Positions 36,874 through 48,022 of a stretch of 64,000 bases of DNA are shown piece by piece (the first letter of the stretch is position 1; every line of letters starts with the position of its first letter). The stretch comes from Echinometra lucunter. Taxonomy: Eukaryota > Echinodermata > Echinoidea > Camarodonta > Echinometridae. Under the pieces are notes generated by a model. The model was not told where the DNA came from. It made no database searches and saw only the letters and a program-made list of their open reading frames with translations. The DNA lies in NCBI GenBank assembly GCA_029962745.1, contig CM057152.1, positions 20,221,324 through 20,285,323 on the forward strand. Direction: 5' to 3'. Made by a program: the position numbers and the translations under genes.

Positions 36874-37901
36874 TGTGTGTTAACCGCAATTTACGTCCAT
36901 TCTGCGCCGCCTGTAAACGGAAAACGGAAATAATGTTCATTCTTGAGAAAATGCTGGGTGACAGTCGTATGCTATTCCGGATACAGCGCTTGGTAGGTAC
37001 ACTCCTCTGAGCTAGCTGCATGTATTTACAGATATTGTACAAATATTCCGGGCAGATATTTATAAATTATAAAAGCTGGGCGGACTCATAATTTATGAGA
37101 GATGTAATCACAATTTTTTCTTCTCGGGGAACGAATATTGCTCTCGCGTTTTAGAGTTAATTTAGGTGATTTAGATTGTAATTGCACTGCGACATCTATA
37201 AACGTGTGTGTCACACGAAAACGGGCTATACCTCGAAGTTATTTCTTTGGGGAGATTCTCCCTCTGGAGATGACGTCACAAAGGAACAATAAATCTCAAC
37301 CCATACTCGTCATCACTCTGCCGTATAACTTATTGGTGTATCCTTCCCTTGTCAACAAACGTTGTTTTCATTTACTATCTTCATGATAAATCTAATTGGA
37401 TTTCAATCACTGCGGGACTACGCCAGAAATACGAGGTGATCTTTGAAGTGTAATTTATTCTGAAACTGATGGGGTGAGTTCCTTTCCAGTGATGTAGGAA
37501 GCAATCGTTGTAATGCAGGAGATATGACCCCAAGCGCCCTCTTGCGTAAGCATATCCTTATGATATGTTATTTGTATTATTAGTAAAATTTTGATATCTT
37601 AACCTTCTTAAGTTTTTTAAGAAGATTATAACTCATCTGTATGTAATTTTGTCTGTTCAGTAGAAAGCAATCAGTTTATTCTAGGTCAATTTGATGCTTC
37701 CCAAGAAGAGATAAATAGAAAATGCTGACAGGTACTTGTCTAACTGAACCATATGAATTCTGATGAAATTATGTTACACTCATTCAAATAAACGTTACCA
37801 CATGAGCTGTTTACATATTTTCATACAATCTAAATATCTTAGCTTAAAAATTCATCTAGTGGATTGTGATCATTAGCGAATCCGAAATTATATTAATAAA
37901 T
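34609..37901. other. non-coding, no supported gene
   Basis: Contains a (GT)n tract at 36830-36880, a G tract near 35723 and TGACGTCA at 37271-37278. The 104-codon frame at 35273-35587 begins in a GT-rich stretch and has no recognised motif. Confidence 0.55.
36830..36880 (+). repeat. (GT)n microsatellite
   Basis: Interrupted GT run. Confidence 0.95.
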
Positions 37902-37998
37902 TGTAATCGATAAGATTGATTTCTAAATCTATTATATTAAGATTTTTAATAGAATTTTTAATTTGTCCCAGATTCATATCTAAGGAATTTAAAGTGTA
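37902..37998 (+). repeat. dispersed repeat, copy 2 (pair with 903-997)
   Basis: Same orientation and order of words as the first copy, with scattered substitutions throughout, suggesting age. Confidence 0.6.
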
Positions 37999-39264
37999 TC
38001 ACTCTATACCAACACACGAGGATGTATATATTTACCAGTAGCTACGGCGTAAAGCTGATGTTGTGCTTTATCTGTATAAATGCGCTGGTGTATATCCAAT
38101 ATTTTACAGTTCCATTTTGCTTACTTTTTCATTTCACAACACTGTTTGGTGTATGGTCGACAGGATGGCAGGCAAAACCCAAATCACCCGAGTGTGATGG
38201 CCACGCCATCTTGGTCATGCTCACCACATACCAGCAGGGGATCCCAAAAGGTCGTGTGAATGATGAAATATTGAGGCGATTAGTGTCGCTTGTCGTATCG
38301 TAAACCCCCGTATCACACATCCCACCGCTGCCACCTCGATCTCGCCGCTCGCTGGCAACAAATTGGAAATCAGGTCGTGGGATTTCATCCCTACCCCAAA
38401 CACAAATTATGCATGTTTCATTTAAATAGAGATGGGTACGGGTATTCGTCTAGGGGCGCTTGTGGATTGGGACTAGGGTTGACGAAATGACATCGACTTC
38501 ATTTGAACGGGTCGAAGTGATGTAATAGATGTCAGTGATTGTGGCTTGATATTGCTTTCTCTAGGCAGGTGGAAAGTAGCGTACGCTCACCGTGTAAAAC
38601 ACAGAGAGAGAGAGAGGATGAATTCAGTGTTGTGTATTTTATGATTTATCTGTTGAACGTTTTGAATTATGTTATATTTCATCAAGGACGTTCACCTCTT
38701 ATAGTACACTCGTTTAATGTAAATGTATATCAGTATGAAAAAAACTTGAATATTTAACTTCATTACAAAACGTTCTTAATGTCAATTGAAGATGTTAAAC
38801 ACGTCAAATATCCACAGCTTACGGAACAGAATAACTGGATTAAGGGTAAGGATCTTGAGCGAAATGATACAGAAATTTTCAGATAGAGCTCATCACCATA
38901 ACTTGTGATGGTGCATGTATGTTCTTAATATAGCTTTCTGTTTTCTGGCCCATGTTCACGAGTTCGCCCATCCGTGATTCCCCTGTCGTTTCAGCCTTGA
39001 TTGGGGCCGAACGTTTGCAAGGACTTATTAAACAACTGATCGATAAGTTGATATTTTTTCTGTTTCTACAATTTCTCTGGCAGAATTTCAATGTAGCCTG
39101 TAGGCTTCTCAATGTTAATGGAGCAAAGTTTTTTTGTTGGTTGTTTTTTCTTGGTAAAAATTTCAGATGGCATAATGGTGTGAGCGACGATTGTTCTGGT
39201 TAGACCGTCGCCTAATAACCCGCCAGCCTCTATCAAATCTGTTTTCTGATTTTTGCAAAGAGGA
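37999..39264. other. non-coding, no supported gene
   Basis: The stretch 38150-38400 is GC-richer and open on both strands for up to 93 codons, but I recognise no domain or splice pair. It could be a conserved non-coding element. Confidence 0.5.
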
Positions 39265-39847
39265 GAGAAAATAAATCAGTCGTAAACAGAAAGCAGAAGG
39301 AGGAGGATGAGTAATACTGGGTGTTTAAAAAAGGAAATCCAAATTTGTAAAATTCCTGTAAATAGATTATGTATTTACCGGTATTGCGTTCCATATCATA
39401 TGCAGAGTAATCCACATAGTTTTCAATGGTTACTTGTTTGAGTATCTAAGATCATGCATCACTGAACACCTGTTTTAAAAATTTAAAAATTTTGTGCAAA
39501 TCCCAGGTGGTTAACTTTCTTGTAAAACATAGGCAGGGTTTGAATTGAATGACTATGAGAAAATAAATCAGTCGTAAACAGAAAGCAGGAGGAGGAGGAT
39601 GAGTAATACTGGGTGTTTAAAAAAGGAAATCCAAATTTGTAAAATTCCTGTAAATAGATTATGTATTTACCGGTATTGCATTCCATATCATATGCAAGAG
39701 TAATCCACATAGTTTTCAATGGTTACTTGTTTGAGTATCTAAGATCATGCATCACTGAACACCTGTTTTAAAAATTTAAAAATTTTGTGCAAATCCCAGG
39801 TGGTTAACTTTCTTGTAAAACATAGGCGGGATTTGAATTTAATGACT
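39265..39847 (+). repeat. 292-bp tandem duplication
   Basis: Copy 1 (39265-39556) and copy 2 (39557-39847) are nearly identical, with a one-base insertion (ATGCAGAG versus ATGCAAGAG) and a few substitutions. Each contains a block starting TACTGGGTGTTTAAAAAAGG that recurs in inverted form at 40360-40583. The frames within are not coding. Confidence 0.93.
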
Positions 39848-40359
39848 TGGTCAACTCTCTTGGCAGCTTTTCTAGCCATCCTACAGTGAAAAACTTATAA
39901 ACAGAAAAGAAACAAGATGACTGTCATAGATCTTGATCAAGAGCATGTCAGATCTTCAGAAAGCACAGAGAGCATCTTCGATTATATTGGACTGCTGCAG
40001 GCATTTTCCTTGAATGTTCCACTAAAAACGACATTTGTAATAATCAGCAAAATCAAATCTTCACACATGCATATTGATTTTGTCGATTTCCTTTTTTTAA
40101 ATGTCCTTTGTCTCTGCTTTGCATTGCTTGGGGATCTTACCGTACTTTTGGTCATATTTGGTGTGCACAAGTTCTTTAGTGAGCAAATTTTATAATTCAG
40201 CCAGACTGTCTTCTTTCCAATAACGTTTTTTTTTTTAATTTAAAAAGGCTTTCTGAAGCATAAATCCCCGAAGCTCAGGTAGATAACACATCTTTATTCA
40301 TACAAATTTGAAGAAGAAAAATGGACCCCAGACCGTTTGACAAAAGGTTTCTCATGAAC
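39848..40359. other. spacer between repeat copies
   Basis: AT-rich sequence; the 92-codon open stretch at 39917-40195 has no recognised motif. Confidence 0.5.
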
Positions 40360-40583
40360 ATCATGTCTATTGTGTTTTCCAAGAAAGTGAACCAGCTTTG
40401 ATTCTGAACAACATTTTGAAAAGAATGGTGTTTAGTGATGCGTGACCCTAGAAAATTAAACAAATTACCACTGGAAAGCATATGAGGTATTCTTTCCTAT
40501 TCATGATATGAAATCCAATACTGGTAAATACATAATCCGTCTATAGGAATTTTTAAAATTTTGTTTAAAAAAAAAACACCCAG
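40360..40583 (-). mobile_element. diverged inverted copy of the CTGGGTGTTT element
   Basis: Read on the minus strand from 40583, it follows CTGGGTGTTTTTT, AAAATTCCTAT, GATTATGTATTTACC, GTATTGGATTTCATATCATG, CATCACTAAACACC and TTCACTTTCTTGGAAAACA. These match the blocks of the tandem copies in the same order. TA adjoins the outer CTGGG end in all copies, which suggests a Tc1/mariner-type element, but the other terminus is not defined. Confidence 0.7.
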
Positions 40584-41035
40584 TACAGTCGAAACATATT
40601 GTGACTAATCTGAGCTTATTGTAGCTTTGTCTATTTACATCCTGATTCATACATTCATGTTAATTTATCTTTTTGTAAACAAGCCTGCATAGGTCGACAG
40701 CACATTAAGAGTAACTTGATGCGTACAATAACATGCTTACGATCAATGTGATGTAGGATGAGATCACTTGGTAAAGGACAAAATACTATTTAAAGATTAC
40801 CCTTCAAAGTTCAAGAGCTATTTATGTTTGTCTACCGCTTCATCTTCCTCCTCCTCCGCTATACGCTTATTTTGATTTTTTCTTTATGCTTCAAACTATC
40901 TTCAGTCCCACGCACCCGATTTCGAGTGATATAAGACACCAAGTGCATCTTCTGGGTCATATTATTTACTCACGCCAGAGTATTAACTCGATTCGGGAAG
41001 AGAAAACCTTCAGAGCCTCTTACATTATGCAATCC

Positions 41036-41076
<41 letters not shown>

Positions 41077-42391
41077 AGAAACTACGTTTCAGAATTTATT
41101 CATTATGCTCGCTTCATTGGGAATAATGGTATTATACATTTACAGTTAAAAAAATAATTATGCAACAGATAGTGGGTTTTTTCAATCACCAGTTTTCCTT
41201 AATTTTCATATGAACAAGATAAATACGCAGGTGAAATCTCAAACTATTGCCATGCCTAAGCAAGCCATGTCTCATCCGGTAGGCCAGCGGTCCAGAGGTA
41301 ATGTATGAATCTGATATGAATGATTATCTACCTCGTCTATGGTTCAACAATTATTTCTTAGTATGTTCATTATGCACTTAACAGGTTGGCTAAATAGTTT
41401 TACGGTCACGTACCCGTGTTAACATAATCTTACTCGTACTTTCTTAAGAAGGTGATCTCGTTGATGCCATTGTATAAGCACTGTAATTTTTAAAAAAAAC
41501 CGGAAATTGGTTAGTCCTTCATGAAGTGATAAACAGTGGCGATAAAAAGCAGAGCGTTCACCAGATTTCAGCTACCCTTATGGCATTTACTCTATGTCGA
41601 GGTGAACAAATCCATCGGGGATGTGTTCCATCTCCATGTTTAGACAGATTCCCAGTGTGGATTTGTGTAATTCAGGTTAAAACAACAATCTACCATTTCA
41701 TCGCCAGCTAGCCATTAGCGATTCGCATGAACAAAAAAAAAGGCGCGAAAAGCCATTACTTCACTTTTTGCTTCAATCATCAGGGAAAAGTCCTTCTTAA
41801 AGCTAAGGTACTTGACGAAAAAGAATCACATATTTCTTTTCTTTTATTGCGTGCTTTTTTCTATAAAGGAAACGTTCTCGTCGTCATTAGATATGAACAT
41901 AGGAAATATCGTTGGTCACAAATTAACGAGACATCCTTTTCTATAAATCTAACTTTCTATTCTTTTAAACTCTCATTTTTGACCATAAAACTAGCAGAAA
42001 TTAATTCAGTATTATTATATAGCCTACATAAATTAATAAAATAACTGCGCATATTTAAATAATACTTGGTCAGTCACAGTACTTTTATGCATAGTGGTCC
42101 ACCACATATGAGAGAAGAATGACAGTCTTTTAAATGTCAGCATGACGGCCGTGTCTTGTGAATATGGATAACTAGCTTCTGACAGAGTCATTCTAAAACG
42201 ACCTGGTACAATGAACTGTTTGGATCTGTCATCCGCAATCAAATGAATGCTTTCTTCATTCCTTTGACAATACCCATGTGGGAAGAGCGAAAAATCATGA
42301 ATATACATTTCACCGCAGGTCTAACTGATCCATTGCGAGGAGCGGAAACAAAGCAATGGTTGATTGGTGTCCGATGACATACCGAGAAAAC
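40584..42391. other. non-coding, no supported gene
   Basis: Contains an (AAC)n tract at 41038-41076. The 105-codon frame at 41727-42044 has no recognised domain. Confidence 0.55.
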
Positions 42392-42402
42392 AAAATGGCG
42401 GC
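42392..42402 (+). promoter_or_regulatory. YY1-type motif overlapping an ATG
   Basis: AAAATGGCGGC matches the YY1 core with an ATG inside. A second copy, AAAATGGCGGA, lies 175 bp downstream. In animals such motifs often sit near transcription or translation starts. Confidence 0.35.
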
Positions 42403-42505
42403 TCCATTGATCTTTGTTGTTGTTCATTTCTGGGTCTTTTACCTTGACACGAGTTCACTGTTCTTGGAAGGCATTCCCACGGAACCCAAATACACCCGTC
42501 TCTGA
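42395..42505 (+). CDS. possible 36-codon short ORF with signal-peptide-like start
   Basis: Starting at the ATG of the YY1-type motif, 36 codons end in TGA at 42503. Residues 3-17 are strongly hydrophobic (APLIFVVVHFWVFYL), like a signal peptide, followed by DTSS and a short polar tail. There is no GT donor before the stop that would obviously splice the segment into a longer protein. It may be chance. Confidence 0.2.
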   Translation: MAAPLIFVVVHFWVFYLDTSSLFLEGIPTEPKYTRL

Positions 42506-42569
42506 CCGATCTCGTGCCGTGTAAGGTTCGACGTGTTGATTGGTATCTGAAGGCATCTTAAGACCCAAA

Positions 42570-42689
42570 ATGGCGGAAAACCATACGATCAATGAGAAGG
42601 CAGTTAGACCCAAAGGCAAAGTACGACGTTCGCTGACATGTGCGATCGAACGACATAGAATTGTATACGATTTGATGATTGGCGGTTGA
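42570..42689 (+). CDS. possible 39-codon short ORF downstream of second YY1-type motif
   Basis: The ATG sits in CCAAAATGGCGG, as in the upstream frame. The frame runs 39 codons to TGA at 42687-42689, with a basic middle (RPKGKVRR, residues 13-20). No family is recognised. The shared start context is the only reason to list it. Confidence 0.15.
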   Translation: MAENHTINEKAVRPKGKVRRSLTCAIERHRIVYDLMIGG

Positions 42690-43330
42690 GAGTGATTTGT
42701 GCTATTTGTTTTGCAGACTGTTGAAGTGAATGAAAGATGCTGTGGCATTGTGTGATCAATATTCCTTTTTCGTACCAGAGCAGGATTACCTGAGCATTCG
42801 GTATATAATCTATGAAACATTTTCGTAACCTTAATTACATATTCCAAAGGTGCCATGCCAGTGTAAAGAACCGAGATAAAGTCAGTTCTATAAAACAAAT
42901 TAAACGTAGAATATGAATAGTTGAGATACTTGAAGAAGAGTATAAAATCCACTACGTAGAGAGAGTGAGCCATAAATTTAATATAAATTGATAGTTGAAG
43001 TTAATATGCACATAGAGTAAGGCATAAGAGTTTGACGGCCAATCTCTGAGAGCGAAGATGTCGACTCAAAATCAAAGTGTTAACATAAGATTTGATGTGT
43101 ATGTTTCTCGTCGTCTATGTTGATGCAGTGCACTGGCCCATTTAACTCTGACCAAATTGATATCTTGCTGGGCAGATTGGTGACTCCAACCTCCCTCCTA
43201 CCCTCGGCATCTCACTTCCTGACAAGTTCAGACACACACATCCATCATGATCGGTGCTCAGACAGATAGGGAGGTAATGCAACGGATAGGGTCGCTCAAT
43301 TTTAAATGACGGAGGAGATAGGCTTTGTAC
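42690..43330. other. non-coding, no supported gene
   Basis: A 172-codon minus-strand frame (42455-42973) spans part of this stretch. It is the longest frame not built from microsatellite, but it has no recognisable motif. Confidence 0.45.
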
Positions 43331-43596
43331 AGGGGCGTCAATCCGTTTTATATTTGAGGGACACTCTAAAAAAGGTCCTCAGCTTGATTTGCTTTTGGTG
43401 GGAGACATACACCAAAAATTTACTGACAAGCCCCCCAAAAAGGGGGGTCCTTAGCATTTTTAATCTTTTAATTTTTTTATTTATTTATTTATTTATTTTT
43501 TTTTTGGAGGGGGGGGGGGAACATACCCTATTGTGTTTTGAGAAGTTTTGAGGGGCGTGTCCTCCTGTACCCCCCCCCCCCGTTTGACGCCCATGG
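43331..43596 (+). mobile_element. GGGGCGTCAA element, copy 1 (hAT-like)
   Basis: The ends AGGGGCGTCAATCCG and CGTTTGACGCCCATGG are imperfect inverted repeats. The interior has a duplicated GGTCCTCAGC/GGTCCTTAGC word, CACCAAAAATTTACTGACAAG, an ATTT run, and G and C tracts. The copy at 63516-63749 shares the same order. Flanks CTTTGTAC and CTTTACCA agree only in the first four bases. Confidence 0.8.
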
Positions 43597-44132
43597 CTTT
43601 ACCATGTTTATAGTTCAATCTTGCGCTCTTAGACCCTTGTCAATGATATCTCAAGAAAAAAATCCTATGAGTTCAAAACATCCCATGAAAGATATATAGT
43701 TTTCATGGGGTCAAAAGATAAGAGGAAGAGAATGATGTGTTGACATGTTTCATCGCTAGAGCAGCACACTAAGCCTTCAAATTTGTATGCGTCCTTACTG
43801 GGGAGGGAGTTAACGCAATACCTCATGCTTTCAGAATCTTACGCATAAGCGAGAAAAGGAGTGGGCCCCCTCATGATTTACTTTTTTCCATACATTTTCC
43901 CCCAGGCTTATATATAAACAATGCCTTCACATTCCAAAACAAAGTGTAAATGTTGCTATGAAAGATTTGGCAGTAATGGGAATTATCACTTGTTTCACAT
44001 CTTACGTAGATGATCGTTATACGCCACTTTTCAGAAAGCAAACTCAATATCAGGAAAAGTTGTCATACGGTGAAGCTTATATAGAAGGTAAATACTGAAT
44101 GAATGCCCTGCATTTCTAGAGTCCTAAATGTA
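43597..44132. other. non-coding spacer
   Basis: AT-rich sequence; nothing recognised. Confidence 0.6.
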
Positions 44133-44508
44133 CGGTTGGTTCAGAAAGTCTACACACACCTGGTAAAAAGCGGTTTCGTCACATTTTCAAAACTTAAACC
44201 ATTAAATAACACCATAAAACCATTAACCAGTAACTTAATTCGGTTTATATCCTGTCAGATGGAATCTCAACTTGTCTGATCTCTAGGGGAGCATTTCGTG
44301 AACATTTTCATTGACAACTGTTTTTTTATAAGCTACTGAAATCCTTGCATCTCATTGGCTGAGAGCAACGTTGTCAGTGAAAATCACTGACAAGACTTTT
44401 CATGAAAAGCTCCTCAGAAGGGGGTAAATTGGCAGGAATGAATAAAACTGAAAATTATCAAGAAACTTTCTGTTCTGCCGGGTGTATTTAAACTTTCGGG
44501 CCCAGCTG
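44133..44508. mobile_element. Tc1/mariner-like non-autonomous element, split by a MITE
   Basis: The left end CGGTTGGTTCAGAAAGTCTA pairs with the right end reading CAGCTGGGCCCGAAAGTTTA on the other strand; the match continues inward through ACACACC/ATACACC for about 40 bp. TA flanks both ends (44131-44132, 44509-44510). Removing the inner MITE leaves about 246 bp, too short for a transposase. Confidence 0.75.
44286..44415 (-). mobile_element. MITE with GGGGAGC...TTTCRTGAA ends, nested
   Basis: A 130-bp element bounded by GGGGAGCATTTCGTGAA and TTCATGAAAAGCTCCTC. On the minus strand its interior reads CTCAGCCAATGAGATGC then AAGGATTTCAGTAGCTTATA, almost identical to the core of the element at 7044-7195 although the termini differ. 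It lies within the Tc1/mariner-like element. Confidence 0.8.
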
Positions 44509-44510
44509 TA

Positions 44511-46225
44511 CATAACACAAGTATTTTAGATGGATTTTTAGATAGATTTCAATTCTTAGAATGACTATCCACAAAATTGCATATGATATTTTAGCAAGAT
44601 TTTGAATAGATTTTAAATATTTTGAAGCAATATCAACAAAGTTCCATGTCTGTAGGAAGAAAGAAGAAGTAGGGAAGAGACCCTTGTTTCCCCGCCATTG
44701 CTCGTATAGTCATGATCATGTCACGTTACATTCCATGGATGATATCCTGCGCAGTCATAGGTCGTTACCCCCCGCATGGACTGTGATGCATGTAATTCAC
44801 TAAAGTGATTGTTGTTTGATCATTCAGCTTCTTCCAGCGGAACACAAACAAATCATCAAGGCAAACAAAGAGAAAATTACCACGCTGTCTGACCGTGAAT
44901 AAGGGGAAAGGCCTCCCGCTGCAGGCTTTTCCAAACGTATGTGATTAATATCAGGGAATGAGGGCCGAGGTGTAGTATTGCATTCTGCGAAATATTAATC
45001 AAAGTTATACGAGTGATGTTGTGGACGTAGCAGCTACTATACCCAAATTTATGTATCATCCTTGATAATCAGTTCTAGATTAGAATGCCTCATGGGATTC
45101 CCAGAATAATTTTTTGATCACCTATTATTTTATTGCCGATTGCTGTTTAGTTACGTGAAATGAATATATCTTGGGTTATATTCATGTTATCCATCGCGTG
45201 GGGAGAGGAGAATGTCACAGCTTTGACGAGTTTAGCGCACGTTGGAAGCATTCAAAGTCAAATCGGATTGCTTGTCTAGATCATACCGAGGTGTAATTGA
45301 ATAAATTGAATAGCGCAAATCTCTCTCTCTCTCTTTCCCTGCCTTCGTTTTTCTCTCTCCCCCTCACTCACTTATTTTCTCACCCTCGCTTCCTTTTCCA
45401 TCTCCTATAGGGTTTTCCTAGGTATTTCTCTCCTTTTCTCATACTCTTCATCGGAGAGAAATTATGTCTTGACGCCCCCACCAGTCAATAAAATATATGA
45501 TATTTTAAAGGAATAAAACATAATCAGGCGGTATGTTATTAGCATGCACCAACTCCGCAAGTTAGAAGGTCATTGTTTAACTCATACAGCAGTGAATTTA
45601 TGTTAAAACACATTGCGCTACCTTGTCGTTACTTTGAAAGACGAAGTAGCATATCAGGGAACCGTTGTGACCTCGACATGGACATGGTGGCTCGCTTGGG
45701 CGGGAAACACCGTAAAGATATTTTTTATTGAAGGCCCCATTGTGAGTGCTAATCCATACACCTCCTTCAATCAATAATTCATCAGGTGGCAGATCGACCC
45801 AGATAATTCCCAGATCTAGGACATGAAATTAACTATTGAATGTGATGTCTTGTACTTCTTGCTCCATCCGTACAAGCCACATTCGATATCACCAATTTAT
45901 TTGTTCCGCTAATTAGGTATCATCATTACGAGAACATCTCCTTTTTTAAAGACATAAATGAATTCCTGTCATTTCGTTGTGAAGATAATTGAATTACCGA
46001 CTCAGAATTCTGACATGCCATGCTATAAAGACAATTTCCATCAATGTCAAAACGGACAAGGTACTTTTCCTTTTCACCTAGCTTACCCTTGTTTCAAGGA
46101 CCGAGCTGCCCACAAATCCTGGTTGGACTTCTTTCTCTTGTTGAAGGCTTCTGTTTTCATGTTTTCAGCCTGACTGCACTGCCGTCCGTTCAGCCTCGAG
46201 AACGCGACACAGTGGAAAACATTTA
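44511..46225. other. non-coding, no supported gene
   Basis: Contains a CT-rich stretch at about 45319-45440 and an E2F-type GGGCGGGAAA near 45698. No exon pair was recognised. Confidence 0.5.
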
Positions 46226-46477
46226 ATGGAAGTAGATTGGCCCGATATCGATCGGATAGTTCGATTTTCCCTGCTTCGAGTTGTTGAAAACAGGGGAATA
46301 ACTAATGCTTTTCCCCATGTAGCGCGTTTGTGCACCTGGATCGCGCGGTTTTCAGAGATGTTGCTTTCTTTTTTGATTGGAGAAGAACGAAAAAAGATAA
46401 CAGCAAGCTACTGTTTGGCTTTGCATTTAGGGAGGCAACAAAATCATTTGCATTTTGGAAATCCATTCCCGAATTAG
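46226..46477 (+). CDS. possible 83-codon ORF, unknown function
   Basis: An ATG-initiated frame of 83 codons with balanced composition (start MEVDWPDIDRIVRFSLLRVV) and more CpG than its surroundings. It is not driven by a simple repeat. A TTTTCAG acceptor-like site lies about 60 bp upstream (near 46169), but an in-frame stop precedes the ATG. No domain is recognised. It is about 800 bp upstream of the best exon candidate on the same strand, so it could belong to the same locus or be chance. Confidence 0.2.
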   Translation: MEVDWPDIDRIVRFSLLRVVENRGITNAFPHVARLCTWIARFSEMLLSFLIGEERKKITASYCLALHLGRQQNHLHFGNPFPN

Positions 46478-47275
46478 GCGGTAATTTATGTAAATGCAGT
46501 TCTATTTAGATGTCCGCATCTTGTAGCCACCGGCATTGACGTAACATTCATAAACTTACAGCTTGTAATATAGATGGCAGTGATATGTCAGGAAAAACAT
46601 CCCTCGAGATATTTTCAAAGATTGTTTTTCGTTTCAAGTGTTTTTCCTCGCTATCTTGTCCATTGTCCATTTTCAATGTAACTCTGTGCTATATATGGCT
46701 CCAATAATTGGTCCAAATGAAATATGCCTCATGTCTTCCAAGGCGTGTCTCGGAATTCAGTTTTTTGTGAATTCAGCTGAAGAGATGGTTTAGTGAAATT
46801 GATACTTGGATGTCTTTCTAGCTGTGAAACATACTACATTATAAATAGGCAGTGATATAAAACTTGATTAGTTTCCTTACACGGAACCATAAAGAAGAAG
46901 AAAATCGCTGTGGAAGGTATGACATCCATTCCCAGGTAATCATGAATAGGGAACGGTTATGGTTATGGTATTACTTATAATAACATTGGTGTGGCATTTA
47001 TGTGGTTCTGTACAAAACGATTGTAACTGAATTTATGAGAAAGAATGAAAGTATAAAAAAATTACTGTAAAAGGGTGACGATGGGAAATGAATTTTTAAC
47101 GAGTAAAAATGATGTTGCAAGTATTTTAATATACTGCACTCTTATTTCTGCTTCGCCTGTACTGTGCAGTGATAGTTAGGCGGCAATTTATTCATTGTTT
47201 GAGACTTTAACCGAGATGGCATTAATAAAAAAAAAATGAAAATCATTTCAATTTCTGTCCTCTATTTCATTACAG
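46478..47275. other. likely intron or 5' flank of the downstream exon
   Basis: AT-rich sequence without recognised elements. It ends in a pyrimidine-rich tract and ACAG immediately before the exon candidate. Confidence 0.5.
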
Positions 47276-47467
47276 TTGGTGGTGAGAGACATCATGCTGG
47301 AGCGGACTTCGCAGCCAACAATGAACCCGGGATCTACGACGATGTCGGAGCCGGTGGTCGTGAACGGGGTCGATTACGGAGACGTTTGCTCGCTGAGACT
47401 TCCAGTCCCGGCATGGACTATTTTACGGATTTTACTACCGCTGTGCCCCTGAATTGTACCCCTTCAA
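47276..47467 (+). CDS. candidate coding exon, extracellular-type segment of an unidentified protein
   Basis: This 192-bp segment (64 codons) has the pyrimidine-rich acceptor TCTATTTCATTACAG on its left and the consensus donor GTAAGT at 47468-47473. Only one frame is open across it: one alternative meets TGA within the first ten bases, the other just before the donor. In the open frame both junctions are phase 1, as in exons encoding extracellular modules. The peptide starts GGERHHAGADFAANN, has an acidic GIYDDVG stretch, a basic RGRLRRRLLAE that could be a furin-type site, then MDYFTDFTTAVPLNCTPSS with an N-glycosylation sequon (NCT). About fifteen CpG and higher GC set it apart. Alternative: an in-frame ATG at 47236 would add MKIISISVLYFIT as a signal peptide, making this a first exon. 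I cannot name the family. Confidence 0.55.
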
Positions 47468-47473
47468 GTAAGT

Positions 47474-47964
47474 CCTTCAAATGATTATCTGTTCTAAATT
47501 TTAAGTCCGTATGGCAGGATGGTGGTATCATTACTGTATCGGTCGTATGATGACCTTGCTTTTGATATGACCATTTTTCAACACAGTCGGGAGTCCATCG
47601 GGAGATAATCGCATTTCTAAAGGGAAATAAATTGTTAAGTTGTATATAACAGTGATTGTAATGACTTTTTAACACAATCAAAAGTCAATAAACTGTCTAA
47701 AAGTAAAGGAATGTAGGACTAGATAAGACAGGGGCAAGAAAGCACTCGGTCAAGTGAGAGCGAGAGAGATAGAAAGAAAGAGAAAGGTGGTATGGAGGGG
47801 GGGGGGGAGAAACGAACAACAATTGGGGGAGGGTCGTAGCTTTTGTCGAAAAGGCAAAACATGAGATTTATTATCTGTATTCGTACAAGACAAATTAGTA
47901 TGGATTAAACTTTTTGCAGTGTAAGTACGATGATGGCGATCGCCTGGAAGAGGACCAGGGATAT
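47474..47964. other. likely intron downstream of the exon candidate
   Basis: AT-rich sequence with a G tract near 47798-47808; no element recognised. Confidence 0.5.
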
Positions 47965-48022
47965 AATAATATATATATAACTTATATCGCGCCACATCCA
48001 CTCTGTGGAGTGCTCAAGGTGT
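47965..48022 (-). mobile_element. retroposon 3'-tail fragment
   Basis: On the minus strand: TTGAGCACTCCACAGAG, GGATGTGGCGCGATATAAGT, then an AT-rich tail. This resembles the 'gcgctatataa' plus AT-repeat 3' module of marine-invertebrate SINE/LINE elements, as in the SINE at 14185-14461. The body of the element is not evident. Confidence 0.5.

Noticed and set aside
42455..42973. 172-codon minus-strand open frame, the longest not made of microsatellite
   Set aside because: No recognisable domain, no flanking splice logic, and irregular composition. The opposite strand has the YY1-type motifs. A frame this long is expected occasionally in 64 kb.
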